From contig CAYMDO010000009.1 of assembly GCA_964389365.1 (NCBI GenBank), forward strand, positions 5,040 through 69,039: DNA of 64,000 bases, written 5' to 3'. Each line of letters starts with the position of its first letter. Position 1 is the stretch's first letter. The position numbers and the translations under genes were made by a program. This document shows positions 17,718 to 27,215 of this stretch, one piece after another. The notes beneath the pieces were generated by a model. The model ran no database searches. It had not been told where the DNA came from and saw nothing but the letters and a program-made list of their open reading frames with translations. Origin of the DNA: UBA993 sp964389365. GTDB taxonomy: Bacteria; Bacillota; Dethiobacteria; DTU022.

Positions 17718-19223
17718 ATGGCTCAACCACCGCTACTCGAGCTAAAGAACTTAAATAAGAGCTACCCGGGCGTCCAAGCTTTGAAGGATGTAGATCTTGA
17801 GCTTAATTCCGGCGAAGTGCACTTTTTGCTGGGTGAAAATGGAGCCGGTAAATCTACCTTAATGAAAATTCTAAGCGGTTCGGTACAAAAAGATAGTGGC
17901 AAGATTTTGCTGGAAGGAATTCCTATCGAAATTAATAGTCCGGCCGATTCGCGGCAACATAGGATTGCCATGGTTTACCAAGAGCTGAGTCTACTGCCGT
18001 CTCTAACCGTGGCAGAAAACATTTTTCTGGGAGAGCTTCCCCAAAAGGGCTGGAGTAAAATAATTGACTGGAAAAGAATAAACCGGGAAACATTGGCAGC
18101 GCTGGAAACTGTTGGTTTGCATATATTACCACAGAGATTGGTTAAAGACCTTTCTGTTGGTGAGAAACAACTGGTAGAGATTGCCAAAGCAGTCTCGCGA
18201 AAAGCGAGGATCTTGCTGCTTGATGAACCGACCTCTGCGTTGTCAGGAGAAGAATCTGAAAAACTTTTCGCGTTAATAAAAGATTTAAAGGAAAAAGGTA
18301 TTGCCATCCTCTATATCTCTCACCGTCTGGCTGAAGTGCCAACTATAGCCCAGCGGGTTACCGTTCTTCGCGATGGTGAGAAGGTGGGGTCTTTTCTTGT
18401 TGGCAATGTTGAAGAAAAAGATTTAATCAGAATGATGGTAGGCCGGGAAATTGAAGAAAAATTTCCGAAAGAAAAAATAATAATTGGCAAGCCCTTGCTC
18501 GAGCTATTTAACCTTAACTTAAAAAACCGATTAAAGGATATAAATCTTACAGTGAACCAAGGCGAAGTAGTCGGTGTTTTCGGGTTAATGGGGGCAGGGC
18601 GGACCTCGCTGGCCAATGCCCTGTTTGGCATTGAAAAACCAGACAGTGGGACAATCAAGGTTAATGGCTCTGATGTCAGCATTAATAACCCCTGGGATGC
18701 AATCTGTGCTGGTTTCGGCTACATCACGGAAGATCGCCGTGGCAGTTTGGCCCCACGCATGAGTATAGCGGCTAATATCACTTTGCCCAATCTTAAATGC
18801 CTCTTATCTTGGGGCTTTTTGAGTTTGTTTAAAGAAAAGCTTTTGGTTCAAAACTATGTTGACGAATTGAAGATTGCCACTCCGAGCTTGCAGCAGCTCT
18901 GCGAGTGCCTAAGTGGGGGGAACCAGCAAAAGGTAGTACTGGCGCGTTGGATTTGCGCGAGCTCTAAGATTTTACTTCTGGATGAACCAACTAGAGGCAT
19001 AGATGTTGGCTCAAAAGTTGAAGTGTACCGCTTAATGGGGCAGTTGGCAAAAGAGTATGCGGCCATTTTGATGTTCAGCTCGGAGCTCCCTGAAGTAATG
19101 GCAGTCAGCGATCGCATTCTGGTAATGTGTGAAGGAAAAATTGTAGCTTCTTTCAATCAAAATGAGACTACCCCTGATGAAATCATGTTATACGCTACCG
19201 GTAGGAGGAAAAAGTGTGGATAA
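17718..19223 (+). CDS. Sugar ABC transporter ATP-binding protein (RbsA/XylG-like)
   Basis: A 501-residue tandem ABC ATPase. The N-terminal domain has Walker A GENGAGKST, signature LSVGEKQLVEIA and Walker B ILLLDEPTSA. The C-terminal domain has the relaxed Walker A GLMGAGRTS, signature LSGGNQQKVVLA and ILLLDEPTRGID. The duplicated layout with a degenerate second Walker A is typical of the carbohydrate uptake type 2 family (ribose, xylose, galactose, autoinducer-2). It energises import together with the binding lipoprotein upstream and the permease downstream, whose start lies inside the end of this gene. Confidence 0.94.
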   Translation: MAQPPLLELKNLNKSYPGVQALKDVDLELNSGEVHFLLGENGAGKSTLMKILSGSVQKDSGKILLEGIPIEINSPADSRQHRIAMVYQELSLLPSLTVAENIFLGELPQKGWSKIIDWKRINRETLAALETVGLHILPQRLVKDLSVGEKQLVEIAKAVSRKARILLLDEPTSALSGEESEKLFALIKDLKEKGIAILYISHRLAEVPTIAQRVTVLRDGEKVGSFLVGNVEEKDLIRMMVGREIEEKFPKEKIIIGKPLLELFNLNLKNRLKDINLTVNQGEVVGVFGLMGAGRTSLANALFGIEKPDSGTIKVNGSDVSINNPWDAICAGFGYITEDRRGSLAPRMSIAANITLPNLKCLLSWGFLSLFKEKLLVQNYVDELKIATPSLQQLCECLSGGNQQKVVLARWICASSKILLLDEPTRGIDVGSKVEVYRLMGQLAKEYAAILMFSSELPEVMAVSDRILVMCEGKIVASFNQNETTPDEIMLYATGRRKKCG

Positions 19224-20262
19224 AAACAAGCTATCTCAAGATTCAGTTTTGCAGGAAAAGATAAAAGTAAAACTTACCGCAACAGACTATTTACGAAAAG
19301 CTATAGCCATGAGCGGGCCAATTATAGCCCTGGCCATGCTGATGACTTATTTTAGCCTAGCAACGCCTTACTTTGCCACAGGCGGAAATATAATTAATAT
19401 CGCCCGTCAATCTTCCATAAACATTATGTTAGCTACCGGTCAGAGCCTTGTTATTCTATCAGGCGGAATTGATCTGTCGGTTGGGGCGGTAATGGCTCTG
19501 GCCGCATCTGTTTCAACTGTTGCCATGACCTACTATGGTTTTAATGTTTGGATTGGCATGTTTCTCAGTATAGCAGTAGGATCTTTCGCGGGATTCATCA
19601 ACGGATTGGTTATAGCCAAAGGTAAGGTGCCGGATTTTATAGCTACTCTCGGCATGATGACTGTAGCCCGAGGTGTGGCCTTACTTGTAACCGGCGGCCT
19701 TCCTGTACCGTCCCATCGCATTGCCCACGAAATTAGAGCACATATCCCCGACCAATTATTATGGCTTGGAGGAGGCAAGCTTCTTGGTATACCAACCGCA
19801 CTTCTGGTAGCAATTGGTATCGTCCTTCTTGGTTGGTTTATCACACGTTATACGAGACTGGGCCGTTCATTATTTGCTGTGGGCGGGAACAAAGAAGCGG
19901 CCCGAGTATCCGGGATAAACATTGATCGTACTAAAATAGCTGTCTACACTATATCTGGAGCTTTTGCCGGGATTGCTGCACTGGTCTTAACAGGACGCAT
20001 GAACTCGGCAAACGCACTAATGGGAGAAGGAGCAGAGCTGCAGTCGATTGCAGCTGTGGTTATCGGCGGTTCTAATCTATATGGTGGAGAAGGCGGTGTG
20101 GGAGGCACCCTGGTTGGAGCCCTTATCATGGGTGTCTTGAATAATGGTTTAAACCTGATCGATGTTTCTGCATTCTGGCAGAGAGTTATACTAGGTTCAG
20201 TGCTTATAATCGTTGTGATCTTTGATCAATGGCGCCGCCGTCGCCTTGCTGTAACCCACTAA
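19216..20262 (+). CDS. Sugar ABC transporter permease (RbsC-like)
   Basis: A 348-residue membrane permease of the ribose/xylose/branched-chain type, with eight to ten hydrophobic segments from about residue 30 to the C-terminus. Family segments include QSLVILSGGIDLSVGAVMAL near 80, IATLGMMTVARGVALL near 150 and AVVIGGSNLYGGEGGVGGT near 280. GTG 19216 follows AGGAGG by about 8 bases and overlaps the ATPase gene by 8 bases. One permease gene implies a homodimeric channel, as in the ribose system. Confidence 0.92.
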   Translation: MDKNKLSQDSVLQEKIKVKLTATDYLRKAIAMSGPIIALAMLMTYFSLATPYFATGGNIINIARQSSINIMLATGQSLVILSGGIDLSVGAVMALAASVSTVAMTYYGFNVWIGMFLSIAVGSFAGFINGLVIAKGKVPDFIATLGMMTVARGVALLVTGGLPVPSHRIAHEIRAHIPDQLLWLGGGKLLGIPTALLVAIGIVLLGWFITRYTRLGRSLFAVGGNKEAARVSGINIDRTKIAVYTISGAFAGIAALVLTGRMNSANALMGEGAELQSIAAVVIGGSNLYGGEGGVGGTLVGALIMGVLNNGLNLIDVSAFWQRVILGSVLIIVVIFDQWRRRRLAVTH

Positions 20263-20311
20263 TTAACAGCAGCATATTGTAACTAAGCTAAATTAATAGG
20301 GAGGTTCCGTT

Positions 20312-21073
20312 ATGAATTTTAGTGGCAAAGCAGTTATTGTTACCGGTAGTGGAGAAGGTATTGGCCGTGCGGCTGCGATTGCTTTTGCCCAAAAAGGAGC
20401 CCGTGTAGCGATAGCTGACGCTGCACCTCTGAAGGGAAAAGAAACTGTTGCTCTAATAAAAAGCAGCATTGGCGAGGCTATATATTTTAAAGTTGACATA
20501 TCCGATACTGGCAGTGTTAGGCAAATGGTCCGTGATGTAAAAAAAACTTTCGGCACTATTGATATCCTTGTCAATAATGCCGGCATACATGCCCGGGGAG
20601 ATGTAGTGGAAACTTCTGAAGATACCTGGGATAAGATTATGGCCGTGAACCTGAAAGGAGTTTACCTTTGTTTGCATCATGTGGTTCCGGTAATGATTGA
20701 AAAAGGCAGTGGAACAATAGTTAACGTTGCTTCGGAAGCGGGAATGATTGGCATAAAAGGACAGGTGGCCTATAACGCATCCAAGGCAGGTGTAATTTCT
20801 CTTACACAAAGCACGGCCGTTGATTTTGCTGCCAGAGGGATCAGAGTAAATGCAGTTTCGCCTGGAACAACAGAAACCCCTTTGGTCTCGAAAATATTGG
20901 ATGAAGCAGACGACCCGGAAGAAATCCGCAAGAGACTTGAAGAATGTCGTCCTTTAAACAGGCTTGGAAAAATGGATGAAATTGCTGCTGCGATATTGGC
21001 AATGGCATCAGATGAATTAGGTTATGCCACAGGGTCTGTTCTGACAATTGATGGAGGTTATACCGCTCAGTAA
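20312..21073 (+). CDS. Short-chain dehydrogenase/reductase
   Basis: A 253-residue classical SDR with the nucleotide motif TGSGEGIGRAAA, the NNAG motif, catalytic SEAG...YNASKAG (Tyr and Lys) and the C-terminal VLTIDGGYTAQ. Asp in IADAAP after strand 2 suggests NAD(H) preference. In this operon it probably oxidises a sugar, sugar alcohol or aldonate hydroxyl. Start ATG 20312 has GGGAGG 8 bases upstream. It is one of four different NAD(P)-linked oxidoreductases in the operon, besides the ferredoxin-type AOR. Confidence 0.88.
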   Translation: MNFSGKAVIVTGSGEGIGRAAAIAFAQKGARVAIADAAPLKGKETVALIKSSIGEAIYFKVDISDTGSVRQMVRDVKKTFGTIDILVNNAGIHARGDVVETSEDTWDKIMAVNLKGVYLCLHHVVPVMIEKGSGTIVNVASEAGMIGIKGQVAYNASKAGVISLTQSTAVDFAARGIRVNAVSPGTTETPLVSKILDEADDPEEIRKRLEECRPLNRLGKMDEIAAAILAMASDELGYATGSVLTIDGGYTAQ

Positions 21074-21115
21074 TCCGAGAAATAATCGGTTTGCTTCTCG
21101 CTGGAGGGATTGAGT

Positions 21116-21988
21116 ATGTTCAACTATGCTGTAAGTAACTGGATCTTTGGTGGAGAAGAACTGGAGACGACCTGCATGCGCCTGCATCGTTTTGGGTATA
21201 CCGCTATAGAATTAGTAGGCGAGCCTGAACGATACAAACCGGATCTGGTAAAAGAGCTAACCTTTAAATATAACTTAAAAGTCTCCTCTGTTTTAAGCTG
21301 GTGTCTTTGGCCTTTGGAAGACCGGGATCTGGCACATACAAATCATGAATATCGCGCAAAAGCAATTGCTTATATTATGCGCAATGTGGATCTGGCTGCT
21401 GAAGTTGGTGCACCGGTTGTGATTGTAATTCCCGCACCCTCAGGCAGACCGGCTCCACACCGGAATCCGACCTCAGCGGCAGACTGGCAAAAGGCAGCGA
21501 AGGAAGAATGGGAGCTGGCGGTTATTTCTGTCCGAGAAACTGCTATTTACGCACAGGCGAAAAATATATCAATAGCTGTCGAGCCGATCAATCGGTTCGA
21601 GACTTTTCTTGTAAACCGAGTAGACCAAGGATTAAATTTTATTAAAGAAGTAGGTTTGGAGAATGTTAAACTTCACCTGGATACTTTTCATATGAATATT
21701 GAAGATTCGCATATGGGCGAAGCCATATTGAAAGCCGGATCACTTTTAACAAGCATGCACCTGTCTGATAGCAACAGGTGTGCTATTGGGCGGGGGCATA
21801 TTAATTTCAAAGAAATTTTAAAAGCTTTGGCTGATATAAAATTTCAGGGATCATTAATCCTGGAGCCTCTTCCTCTTCATCCCAATCCATTCGTTGCTGC
21901 CGACCTTGAGGAATATCGTTCAGCATGGGATAGCGATATTGAAAGCAGCATCAATGTGCTTAGGAAATTGGAATCGTGCTGCGGATGA
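21116..21988 (+). CDS. Sugar phosphate isomerase/epimerase (AP endonuclease 2 TIM barrel), copy 1
   Basis: A 290-residue TIM-barrel isomerase/epimerase of the D-tagatose/D-psicose 3-epimerase type. Metal and catalytic residues are visible as AVEPINRFET (Glu), LHLDTFHMNIE (Asp), HLSDSNR...GRGHI (His) and LILEPLP (Glu). The ATG at 21116 is preferred: GGAGGG lies about 8 bases before it, while an in-frame TTG at 21110 is too close. The gene at 29489-30361 is a clear paralogue with the same motifs. Likely role: interconverting ketoses or 3-keto sugars made by the operon's dehydrogenases. Confidence 0.87.
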   Translation: MFNYAVSNWIFGGEELETTCMRLHRFGYTAIELVGEPERYKPDLVKELTFKYNLKVSSVLSWCLWPLEDRDLAHTNHEYRAKAIAYIMRNVDLAAEVGAPVVIVIPAPSGRPAPHRNPTSAADWQKAAKEEWELAVISVRETAIYAQAKNISIAVEPINRFETFLVNRVDQGLNFIKEVGLENVKLHLDTFHMNIEDSHMGEAILKAGSLLTSMHLSDSNRCAIGRGHINFKEILKALADIKFQGSLILEPLPLHPNPFVAADLEEYRSAWDSDIESSINVLRKLESCCG

Positions 21989-22011
21989 AATGAACGATTA
22001 GGAGGAATTTA

Positions 22012-23832
22012 ATGTTTAGTGGAGCATACTTGCAGAAAATCTTGCGGATAAATCTTACTAATGAGCAATATACCGAAGAAGTCGTGCCAGATGAACTTTA
22101 CCGCAGTTACCTTGGTGGGCGGGGAGTCGCGGCATACTACTACTACCGGGAGCTAAGCGCTAATACCGACCCTCTATCTGAGGATAATAAGCTTATCTTT
22201 TTCACTGGCTCCCTGACCGGATTACAGCTTCCCTCAACCACAAAGTTTCAGTGTGCCACCCGCTCTCCGGAAACGGGTGTCTACCTGTGCAGCAACAGCG
22301 GTGGAGAAGTTGGCCCTTATTTAAAACGCCGGGGTTATGACGGCCTGATAATTGAAGGGCGGGCAAAACGTCTGCTCTATCTGGCGATCAGTCCGGAAGG
22401 GATTGAATTTAAGGATGCTGCCGGGATGAAACAACTTAAGACCAGTGAAACGATAAAAACAGTCCGCGAACAATTAGGGCAACATCGGGCGGCTGTAATG
22501 GTTGCCGGTCCGGCTGCATTTAATGGAGTCCGGTATGCTAATATTATGGTTAAAGACCGGAGTTTTGGCCGCGGTGGAGCAGGTGCGGTGATGGCTTCAA
22601 AGAATTTAAAAGCAGTAGCAGTCAGCCCCTCTGGCGAAATTCCGGTAGCTGATGCTAAACGAATAAAGGCCATTAACACAGAAGCTATAATTAAAGCTAA
22701 AGAAGACAAGCGCGATCATAACCTCTATGGCACCAACCAGTACACCGAAATTATAAACGAGCTGGGCTGTTACTCTGTTAAAAATTTTACCACGGGTACT
22801 CTGGAAGGGTACGAGACCCTCAGCAAAGATTATGTGACTGAGCATTACAAAGAAAAAAGTATTGCCTGTTTCCGTTGTCCGGTGGCCTGTGCCCAACTAT
22901 GTGCAGTTAAAGATAGCGGCCCCTACCAAGGGGTGCGCTCCGATCCTGAGTATGAAACAGTTGGAACCCTGGGCGGAGTGTGCGGTGTAACCGACTTTGC
23001 TGCGGTTATTGCCGGCAACTACCTCTGTGACGAGTACGGTATAGATACGATGACAGTTGGCGATATTATTGGTTATGCCATGGAATGTTTTGAAACCGGC
23101 CTGTTTAACCTTGAAGATACCGGTGGCCTCGAACTTCGTTTCGGCAATGGAGATGCTATGGTCGAAATGATCAGGCATATTGGTGAAGGCATAGGTTTCG
23201 GAGCAGTCTTGGGCAAAGGCTTTCGTCTGCTGGCTCAAGATTATCCCCAAACAGCCAAGAATATGATGCATGTCAAGTGGATGCCTTTTGCTGCTTATGA
23301 ACCGCGTGGCTTTTATGGAATGGCTTTAGCCTATGGCACCTCCAGCCGGGGGGCCTGTCACAACGTTGGAGGTTGGACCATTCGCGATGAACTGCTTATA
23401 AAAAAATACGATCGATTTGCCCTCCATGGGAAAGGCGAACTGGTCAAGCGGCTTCAGGACACGAGGGCTTACATTGACTGCCTGGGTATTTGTACGGTTG
23501 TCCGCAGCGCCCTCGGTTTTACCGATACTCCGGAAGGAGACGTGCTCCAAGCTGCAACAGGGGTAAACTTTACGCCGGAGCTGATAAAGATCGGCGAAAG
23601 GATAAATACGCTGGAGCGTATGATCCTGGTTAGGGAGGGTATTAGTCGCGAAAACGACTATCCCCCGGAAAGGATTTTAACCGAACCGCTTCCCGAAGGG
23701 CCGGCCAAGGATAAAATATTAACCAGGGAAATGTATGATATCATGCTTGACGAATATTACCGCCTGAGACTCTGGGATGAAAACGGAAAACCTACAGAAA
23801 AAGGACTCAAAGCCCAGGAGGTTTTGTTTTGA
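22012..23832 (+). CDS. aor: Aldehyde:ferredoxin oxidoreductase family tungsten enzyme
   Basis: A 606-residue member of the AOR family, which oxidises aldehydes to acids at a tungsten (or molybdenum) bis-pterin and reduces ferredoxin through one [4Fe-4S] cluster. The cluster ligands are C286, C289, C293 (CFRCPVAC) and C494 (DCLGIC, in the DxxGxC pterin-binding motif at 489-494). The catalytic Glu falls at E313 (DPEYET) and a His at 450 (ACHNVGG), in the family's expected places. Length is normal. The next gene is MoaD-like and overlaps it by four bases. Its place inside a sugar operon suggests an aldose, glyceraldehyde or other sugar-derived aldehyde as substrate; this is inference. Confidence 0.93.
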   Translation: MFSGAYLQKILRINLTNEQYTEEVVPDELYRSYLGGRGVAAYYYYRELSANTDPLSEDNKLIFFTGSLTGLQLPSTTKFQCATRSPETGVYLCSNSGGEVGPYLKRRGYDGLIIEGRAKRLLYLAISPEGIEFKDAAGMKQLKTSETIKTVREQLGQHRAAVMVAGPAAFNGVRYANIMVKDRSFGRGGAGAVMASKNLKAVAVSPSGEIPVADAKRIKAINTEAIIKAKEDKRDHNLYGTNQYTEIINELGCYSVKNFTTGTLEGYETLSKDYVTEHYKEKSIACFRCPVACAQLCAVKDSGPYQGVRSDPEYETVGTLGGVCGVTDFAAVIAGNYLCDEYGIDTMTVGDIIGYAMECFETGLFNLEDTGGLELRFGNGDAMVEMIRHIGEGIGFGAVLGKGFRLLAQDYPQTAKNMMHVKWMPFAAYEPRGFYGMALAYGTSSRGACHNVGGWTIRDELLIKKYDRFALHGKGELVKRLQDTRAYIDCLGICTVVRSALGFTDTPEGDVLQAATGVNFTPELIKIGERINTLERMILVREGISRENDYPPERILTEPLPEGPAKDKILTREMYDIMLDEYYRLRLWDENGKPTEKGLKAQEVLF

Positions 23833-24089
23833 TTGATATTTCGGTAAAATATACCGGTCTGATCAGGAGTATAGCCGTCAGCAGCGAAGAGAAATGGACG
23901 GTTAAAGATGAGGCCACCTTGGAAGAACTGCTGGTGGCAGTTGCATCAAAATATCACGTAAAGTTAGATGACAGTGCTAAGTTTATTGTTGTCTATAACG
24001 ACCATGGTATCAGCTTTGATCAGTGGTCCGAACAGGTTCTCCAAAATAACGACAAGGTGCTTATCCTGCCATCAATTTCGGGAGGTTAA
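23829..24089 (+). CDS. MoaD/ThiS-family sulfur carrier linked to AOR
   Basis: An 86-residue ubiquitin-fold protein ending in Gly-Gly (LILPSISGG), the activated tail of MoaD and ThiS. It probably supplies sulfur to the dithiolene of molybdopterin/tungstopterin for the adjacent AOR; MoaD-like genes next to aor are common in anaerobes. The start is TTG 23829, which overlaps the AOR stop in a TTGA arrangement, so translation is coupled; AGGAGG lies just upstream in the AOR gene end. No MoaE, MoeA or MoaA gene is present in the window. Confidence 0.85.
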   Translation: MIDISVKYTGLIRSIAVSSEEKWTVKDEATLEELLVAVASKYHVKLDDSAKFIVVYNDHGISFDQWSEQVLQNNDKVLILPSISGG

Positions 24090-24091
24090 CA

Positions 24092-25096
24092 ATGGTTAAA
24101 AACTCAGTACTGATTACCTCTCGCTCTTTCGCCCAGTTGGACAATGGGCCGTTAATTTATCTGCAGGAAGCAGGCTGCCTCATAGAGCGAAATAAGAAAC
24201 AGTTGCACTACAGCGAAGAAGAAATGGCAGAAGCCATATCAGGCATTGATGGGCTGCTTGTAGGCCTTGATCCTGTTACAGAAAAAGTACTGGCAGCCGC
24301 GCCGAGGCTTAAGGTGGTATCCAAGTATGGTGCCGGATTAGACAACATCGACCTGGATGCGGCCACACATTACGGAGTTGTTGTTACCAATACCCCCGGA
24401 GCAAATACCGAAGCGGTAGCCGACCTTACATATGGATTGATGTTAGCGGTCGGCAGGCGTATTGTCGAAGCGCACGAATCAGTCAGGGCAGGATCATGGG
24501 AGTCATTTTTAGGGGTAGATTTATGGGGTAAAACCCTGGGCATTATTGGCACGGGCCGTATCGGCAGGGCAATAGCTTATAGAGCCAGGGGTTTTAACAT
24601 GCAGATTCTTTCCTACGACTGTAATCCTGATCACGGTTGGGCTGAAAACTGTGGTGCCAGCTATGTTAGCCTGATAGACTTAATGCGGCAAAGCGATTAT
24701 GTAACGGTGCACCTGCCCTTAACGGAAGAAACCAGGGGCTTAATTGGAAGTGACCTGTTAAAGCTGATGAAACCATCAGCCATACTGGTTAATACTTCCA
24801 GGGGCGGAATCGTAGATGAAACAGCTCTGGTAGATATACTTAGACAGGATAAAATATTCGGAGCTGCTTTGGATGTTTATAGTATAGAGCCGCTTGAAAA
24901 CAAAGATATCTTATCTTCACCGAGGCTTATAACTACCCCCCACATCAGTGCACACAGCAGCGGCTCCCTTCTCAAAATGGGTATGATGGCAGCAGACAAC
25001 CTGGTCCGGGTACTACAAAATCAGCGGCCAGAGCATGTGGCAAATCCAGCAGTATACAAAACAATCAAGGAAGGTGACCGTGGTGAAGGCAAATGA
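24092..25096 (+). CDS. D-isomer-specific 2-hydroxyacid dehydrogenase
   Basis: A 334-residue NAD-dependent dehydrogenase of the phosphoglycerate/glyoxylate reductase family. The Rossmann motif is GIIGTGRIGRAIAYRARG near residue 150, catalytic Arg in NTSRGGIVDE near 235, Glu near 265 and the catalytic His in TTPHISAHS near 285. It reduces a 2-keto acid (for example hydroxypyruvate or a sugar-derived keto acid) or the reverse. No C-terminal ACT domain, so not a full SerA. It starts three bases after the MoaD-like gene with GGGAGG upstream, and overlaps the next gene by 14 bases. Confidence 0.88.
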   Translation: MVKNSVLITSRSFAQLDNGPLIYLQEAGCLIERNKKQLHYSEEEMAEAISGIDGLLVGLDPVTEKVLAAAPRLKVVSKYGAGLDNIDLDAATHYGVVVTNTPGANTEAVADLTYGLMLAVGRRIVEAHESVRAGSWESFLGVDLWGKTLGIIGTGRIGRAIAYRARGFNMQILSYDCNPDHGWAENCGASYVSLIDLMRQSDYVTVHLPLTEETRGLIGSDLLKLMKPSAILVNTSRGGIVDETALVDILRQDKIFGAALDVYSIEPLENKDILSSPRLITTPHISAHSSGSLLKMGMMAADNLVRVLQNQRPEHVANPAVYKTIKEGDRGEGK

Positions 25097-26102
25097 TCTG
25101 GTCGGAGTCGGTGTAATCGGAACCGGGCGGGCCGGTATGGTGCATATAGCAAACTTTGCTGAAAATGTGCCTCGCGCCCGTTTGGTTGCAGTATGCGATC
25201 TTAACGAAAAAAGTGTGCAGGAAGCTGCCCTTAAATGGAATGCAGATTCATACACAAGCCCTGAAGAATTCTTAAAACACCCTTCACTTGATGCTGTGGT
25301 TATCGCCACGCCAACCTTTGCGCATGCAGCACTGGTTATCGCGGCTGCAGAAGCGAAAAAAGCTATTCTTTGCGAGAAGCCCTTAACTATCACAGAAGAA
25401 GAAGCAGGGGATATGGATAAGGCGGTAAAGCAAAACGGGGTACCCTTTGTGATGGGTTTCATGCGCCGTTTTGATCAAAGTTTTCTTCGTGCCCGGGAGA
25501 TGGTTGAAAGAGGTGACATAGGCGAACCGTTGATGGTTAAGTCAACAGGAAAGGGACCGGGTCTGCCTCCCTCTTGGAACCTCGATATTGAAAAAAGTAA
25601 TGGCATGTTGGCCGAAGTAAACAGTCATGACTTTGATTGTGTGCGTTTTTTAACCGGCGAAGAATACAAATGGGTGTTTGCCACAGCTCTTAACAATAAA
25701 TGCCCCGATTATAAGGCGGAGTACCCCCAATTTTACGATACTGCTATTGTCACTTTCGGCATGTCCGGTAAAATTATTGGCACTATCGACGGGGCCTGCC
25801 CGGCCGACTATGGCTATGATGCCAGGGTCGAAATTCAGGGTGCTGATGGTGTTCTTTTCATCGGTGATCTGGCCAAAAAAGGGATTGTGATTGGCCGCAA
25901 GGGCAAAGGTGTGGCAGAAGAGATAGTTGATAGCTGGCGCTCGCTTTTTCGTGAGGCCTATCTGGCTGAAGATCGGTGCCTTGTCGATTGTGTGTTAAAG
26001 GGTATAGAATCGCCTTCGACCCTAACAGATGGTTGGCAGGCGTTAAAGGCGGTTCGTGCTGCAAACCGTTCGATCCGCAGCGGGCAGGTAGTAGAAGTAT
26101 GA
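25083..26102 (+). CDS. Gfo/Idh/MocA-family NAD(P)-dependent oxidoreductase
   Basis: A 339-residue sugar or inositol dehydrogenase-like protein. The N-terminal Rossmann motif is GVIGTGRAGMVHI, followed by ATPTFAHA and the family's CEKPL motif near residue 100; the C-terminal substrate domain has NSHDFDCVRF. Members oxidise polyols, inositols or pyranose C1/C3 positions. GTG 25083 is preferred, about 8 bases after GGAAGG; the frame is open further up but inside the previous gene. It ends ATGA-overlapped with the alcohol dehydrogenase gene. Confidence 0.88.
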   Translation: MKANDLVGVGVIGTGRAGMVHIANFAENVPRARLVAVCDLNEKSVQEAALKWNADSYTSPEEFLKHPSLDAVVIATPTFAHAALVIAAAEAKKAILCEKPLTITEEEAGDMDKAVKQNGVPFVMGFMRRFDQSFLRAREMVERGDIGEPLMVKSTGKGPGLPPSWNLDIEKSNGMLAEVNSHDFDCVRFLTGEEYKWVFATALNNKCPDYKAEYPQFYDTAIVTFGMSGKIIGTIDGACPADYGYDARVEIQGADGVLFIGDLAKKGIVIGRKGKGVAEEIVDSWRSLFREAYLAEDRCLVDCVLKGIESPSTLTDGWQALKAVRAANRSIRSGQVVEV

Positions 26103-27181
26103 ACGCAGCAGCAGAAAAAATGACAGCAGCAGTATACCGTGACGGGACAATTGAAATTAAAAAAATCCCACGTCCACACCCGGGAGAAAACGAATTGGTC
26201 ATAAAGGTCGAAGCTGCAGCTATATGTGCTACTGACCTGAAGATATGGAAAAGGGGGCACCGCAATATTGCCGCCGGTAGTGCGGCTGTTCTGGGGCATG
26301 AAGTGGTTGGCAAGGTGTTTGAGGTTGGCTCAAAGATCGACAAAACCTGGTTGGGGAAAAGAGTAGTAATTCCACCCAATGTGGGTTGCGGTGCATGCCC
26401 GGCCTGTGAGGTGGGGTGGGATAGTTATTGTCCCGATTACAAAGCCTATGGCGTCGGGCTGCCAGGTAGTTTTGCCGAATACATGTTGGTCGGGGCTATG
26501 TCAGCCGGATCGGGGCAATTGATCTCTGTTGCGGATCATATCCCTACAAAAGTTGCTGTGCTGGCCGAAGCTGCATCCTGCTGCTACCGCGGTTTGCTTG
26601 ATTGTGACTTGCAGCCTGAAGAAAAAGTATTGGTCTTGGGAGCAGGCCCAATGGGCATTCTTAGTATCATAGCCGCCGAAGCAATGGGTGCGTCAACTAT
26701 TATAAGTGCTGATCTCCTTGAAGAACGACGAAATACAAGCAAAAAGTTTGGCGCCGTATATACCCTGAATCCGGCAGTTGATCACTTTGAAGAAGCGGTG
26801 AAAGAAGTAAGCGGTGGCTGGGGTGTTGATGTGGTTATGGTCACTGCTCCATTCGCAGGAGCACAACGCCAGGGCATCATGGCCGCTGCAGTGGGTGGTC
26901 GGATTAATCTTTTTGCCGGGCTTTCTCCGGACGATCGATTTGATGATTTCCCCTCAAACCTCGTTCACTACCGTGGCTTGAAAGTTTTGGGCAGTACGGG
27001 GGCCACTTCGCAAGTGATGCAGGCAGTGGTAAATTTGATGGCCGAAGGGCACCTGGCGTTGCTGCAACAGGCGGTTACGGCAGTTTATGCATTGGAAGAT
27101 ATGGTTAAGGCATTAGAAATGGCCGGAAGTGGTAGGGAAATTAAGGTTATGGTAGTGCCTGACAGTAAGATGATAGTTTAG
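26099..27181 (+). CDS. Zinc-dependent medium-chain alcohol/polyol dehydrogenase
   Basis: A 360-residue MDR-family dehydrogenase of the sorbitol/threonine dehydrogenase type. Catalytic zinc ligands are in CATDLK near residue 40 and GHE near 65; the structural zinc site is GCGACPACEVGWDSYC near 100. The NAD motif is LGAGPMGILS near 180. It likely oxidises a secondary hydroxyl of a sugar alcohol or aldonate. ATG 26099 overlaps the preceding stop (ATGA). The frame is open upstream, but those codons are within the Gfo/Idh gene and do not match the family. Confidence 0.88.
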   Translation: MNAAAEKMTAAVYRDGTIEIKKIPRPHPGENELVIKVEAAAICATDLKIWKRGHRNIAAGSAAVLGHEVVGKVFEVGSKIDKTWLGKRVVIPPNVGCGACPACEVGWDSYCPDYKAYGVGLPGSFAEYMLVGAMSAGSGQLISVADHIPTKVAVLAEAASCCYRGLLDCDLQPEEKVLVLGAGPMGILSIIAAEAMGASTIISADLLEERRNTSKKFGAVYTLNPAVDHFEEAVKEVSGGWGVDVVMVTAPFAGAQRQGIMAAAVGGRINLFAGLSPDDRFDDFPSNLVHYRGLKVLGSTGATSQVMQAVVNLMAEGHLALLQQAVTAVYALEDMVKALEMAGSGREIKVMVVPDSKMIV

Positions 27182-27215
27182 CGAATTATTTCCTGATTAC
27201 ATTAGGAGAGGATCA

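Noticed and set aside
25976..26098. Upstream start for the zinc alcohol dehydrogenase
   Set aside because: The extra 41 codons overlap the Gfo/Idh gene and do not match the MDR family; ATG 26099 forms a standard ATGA coupling.
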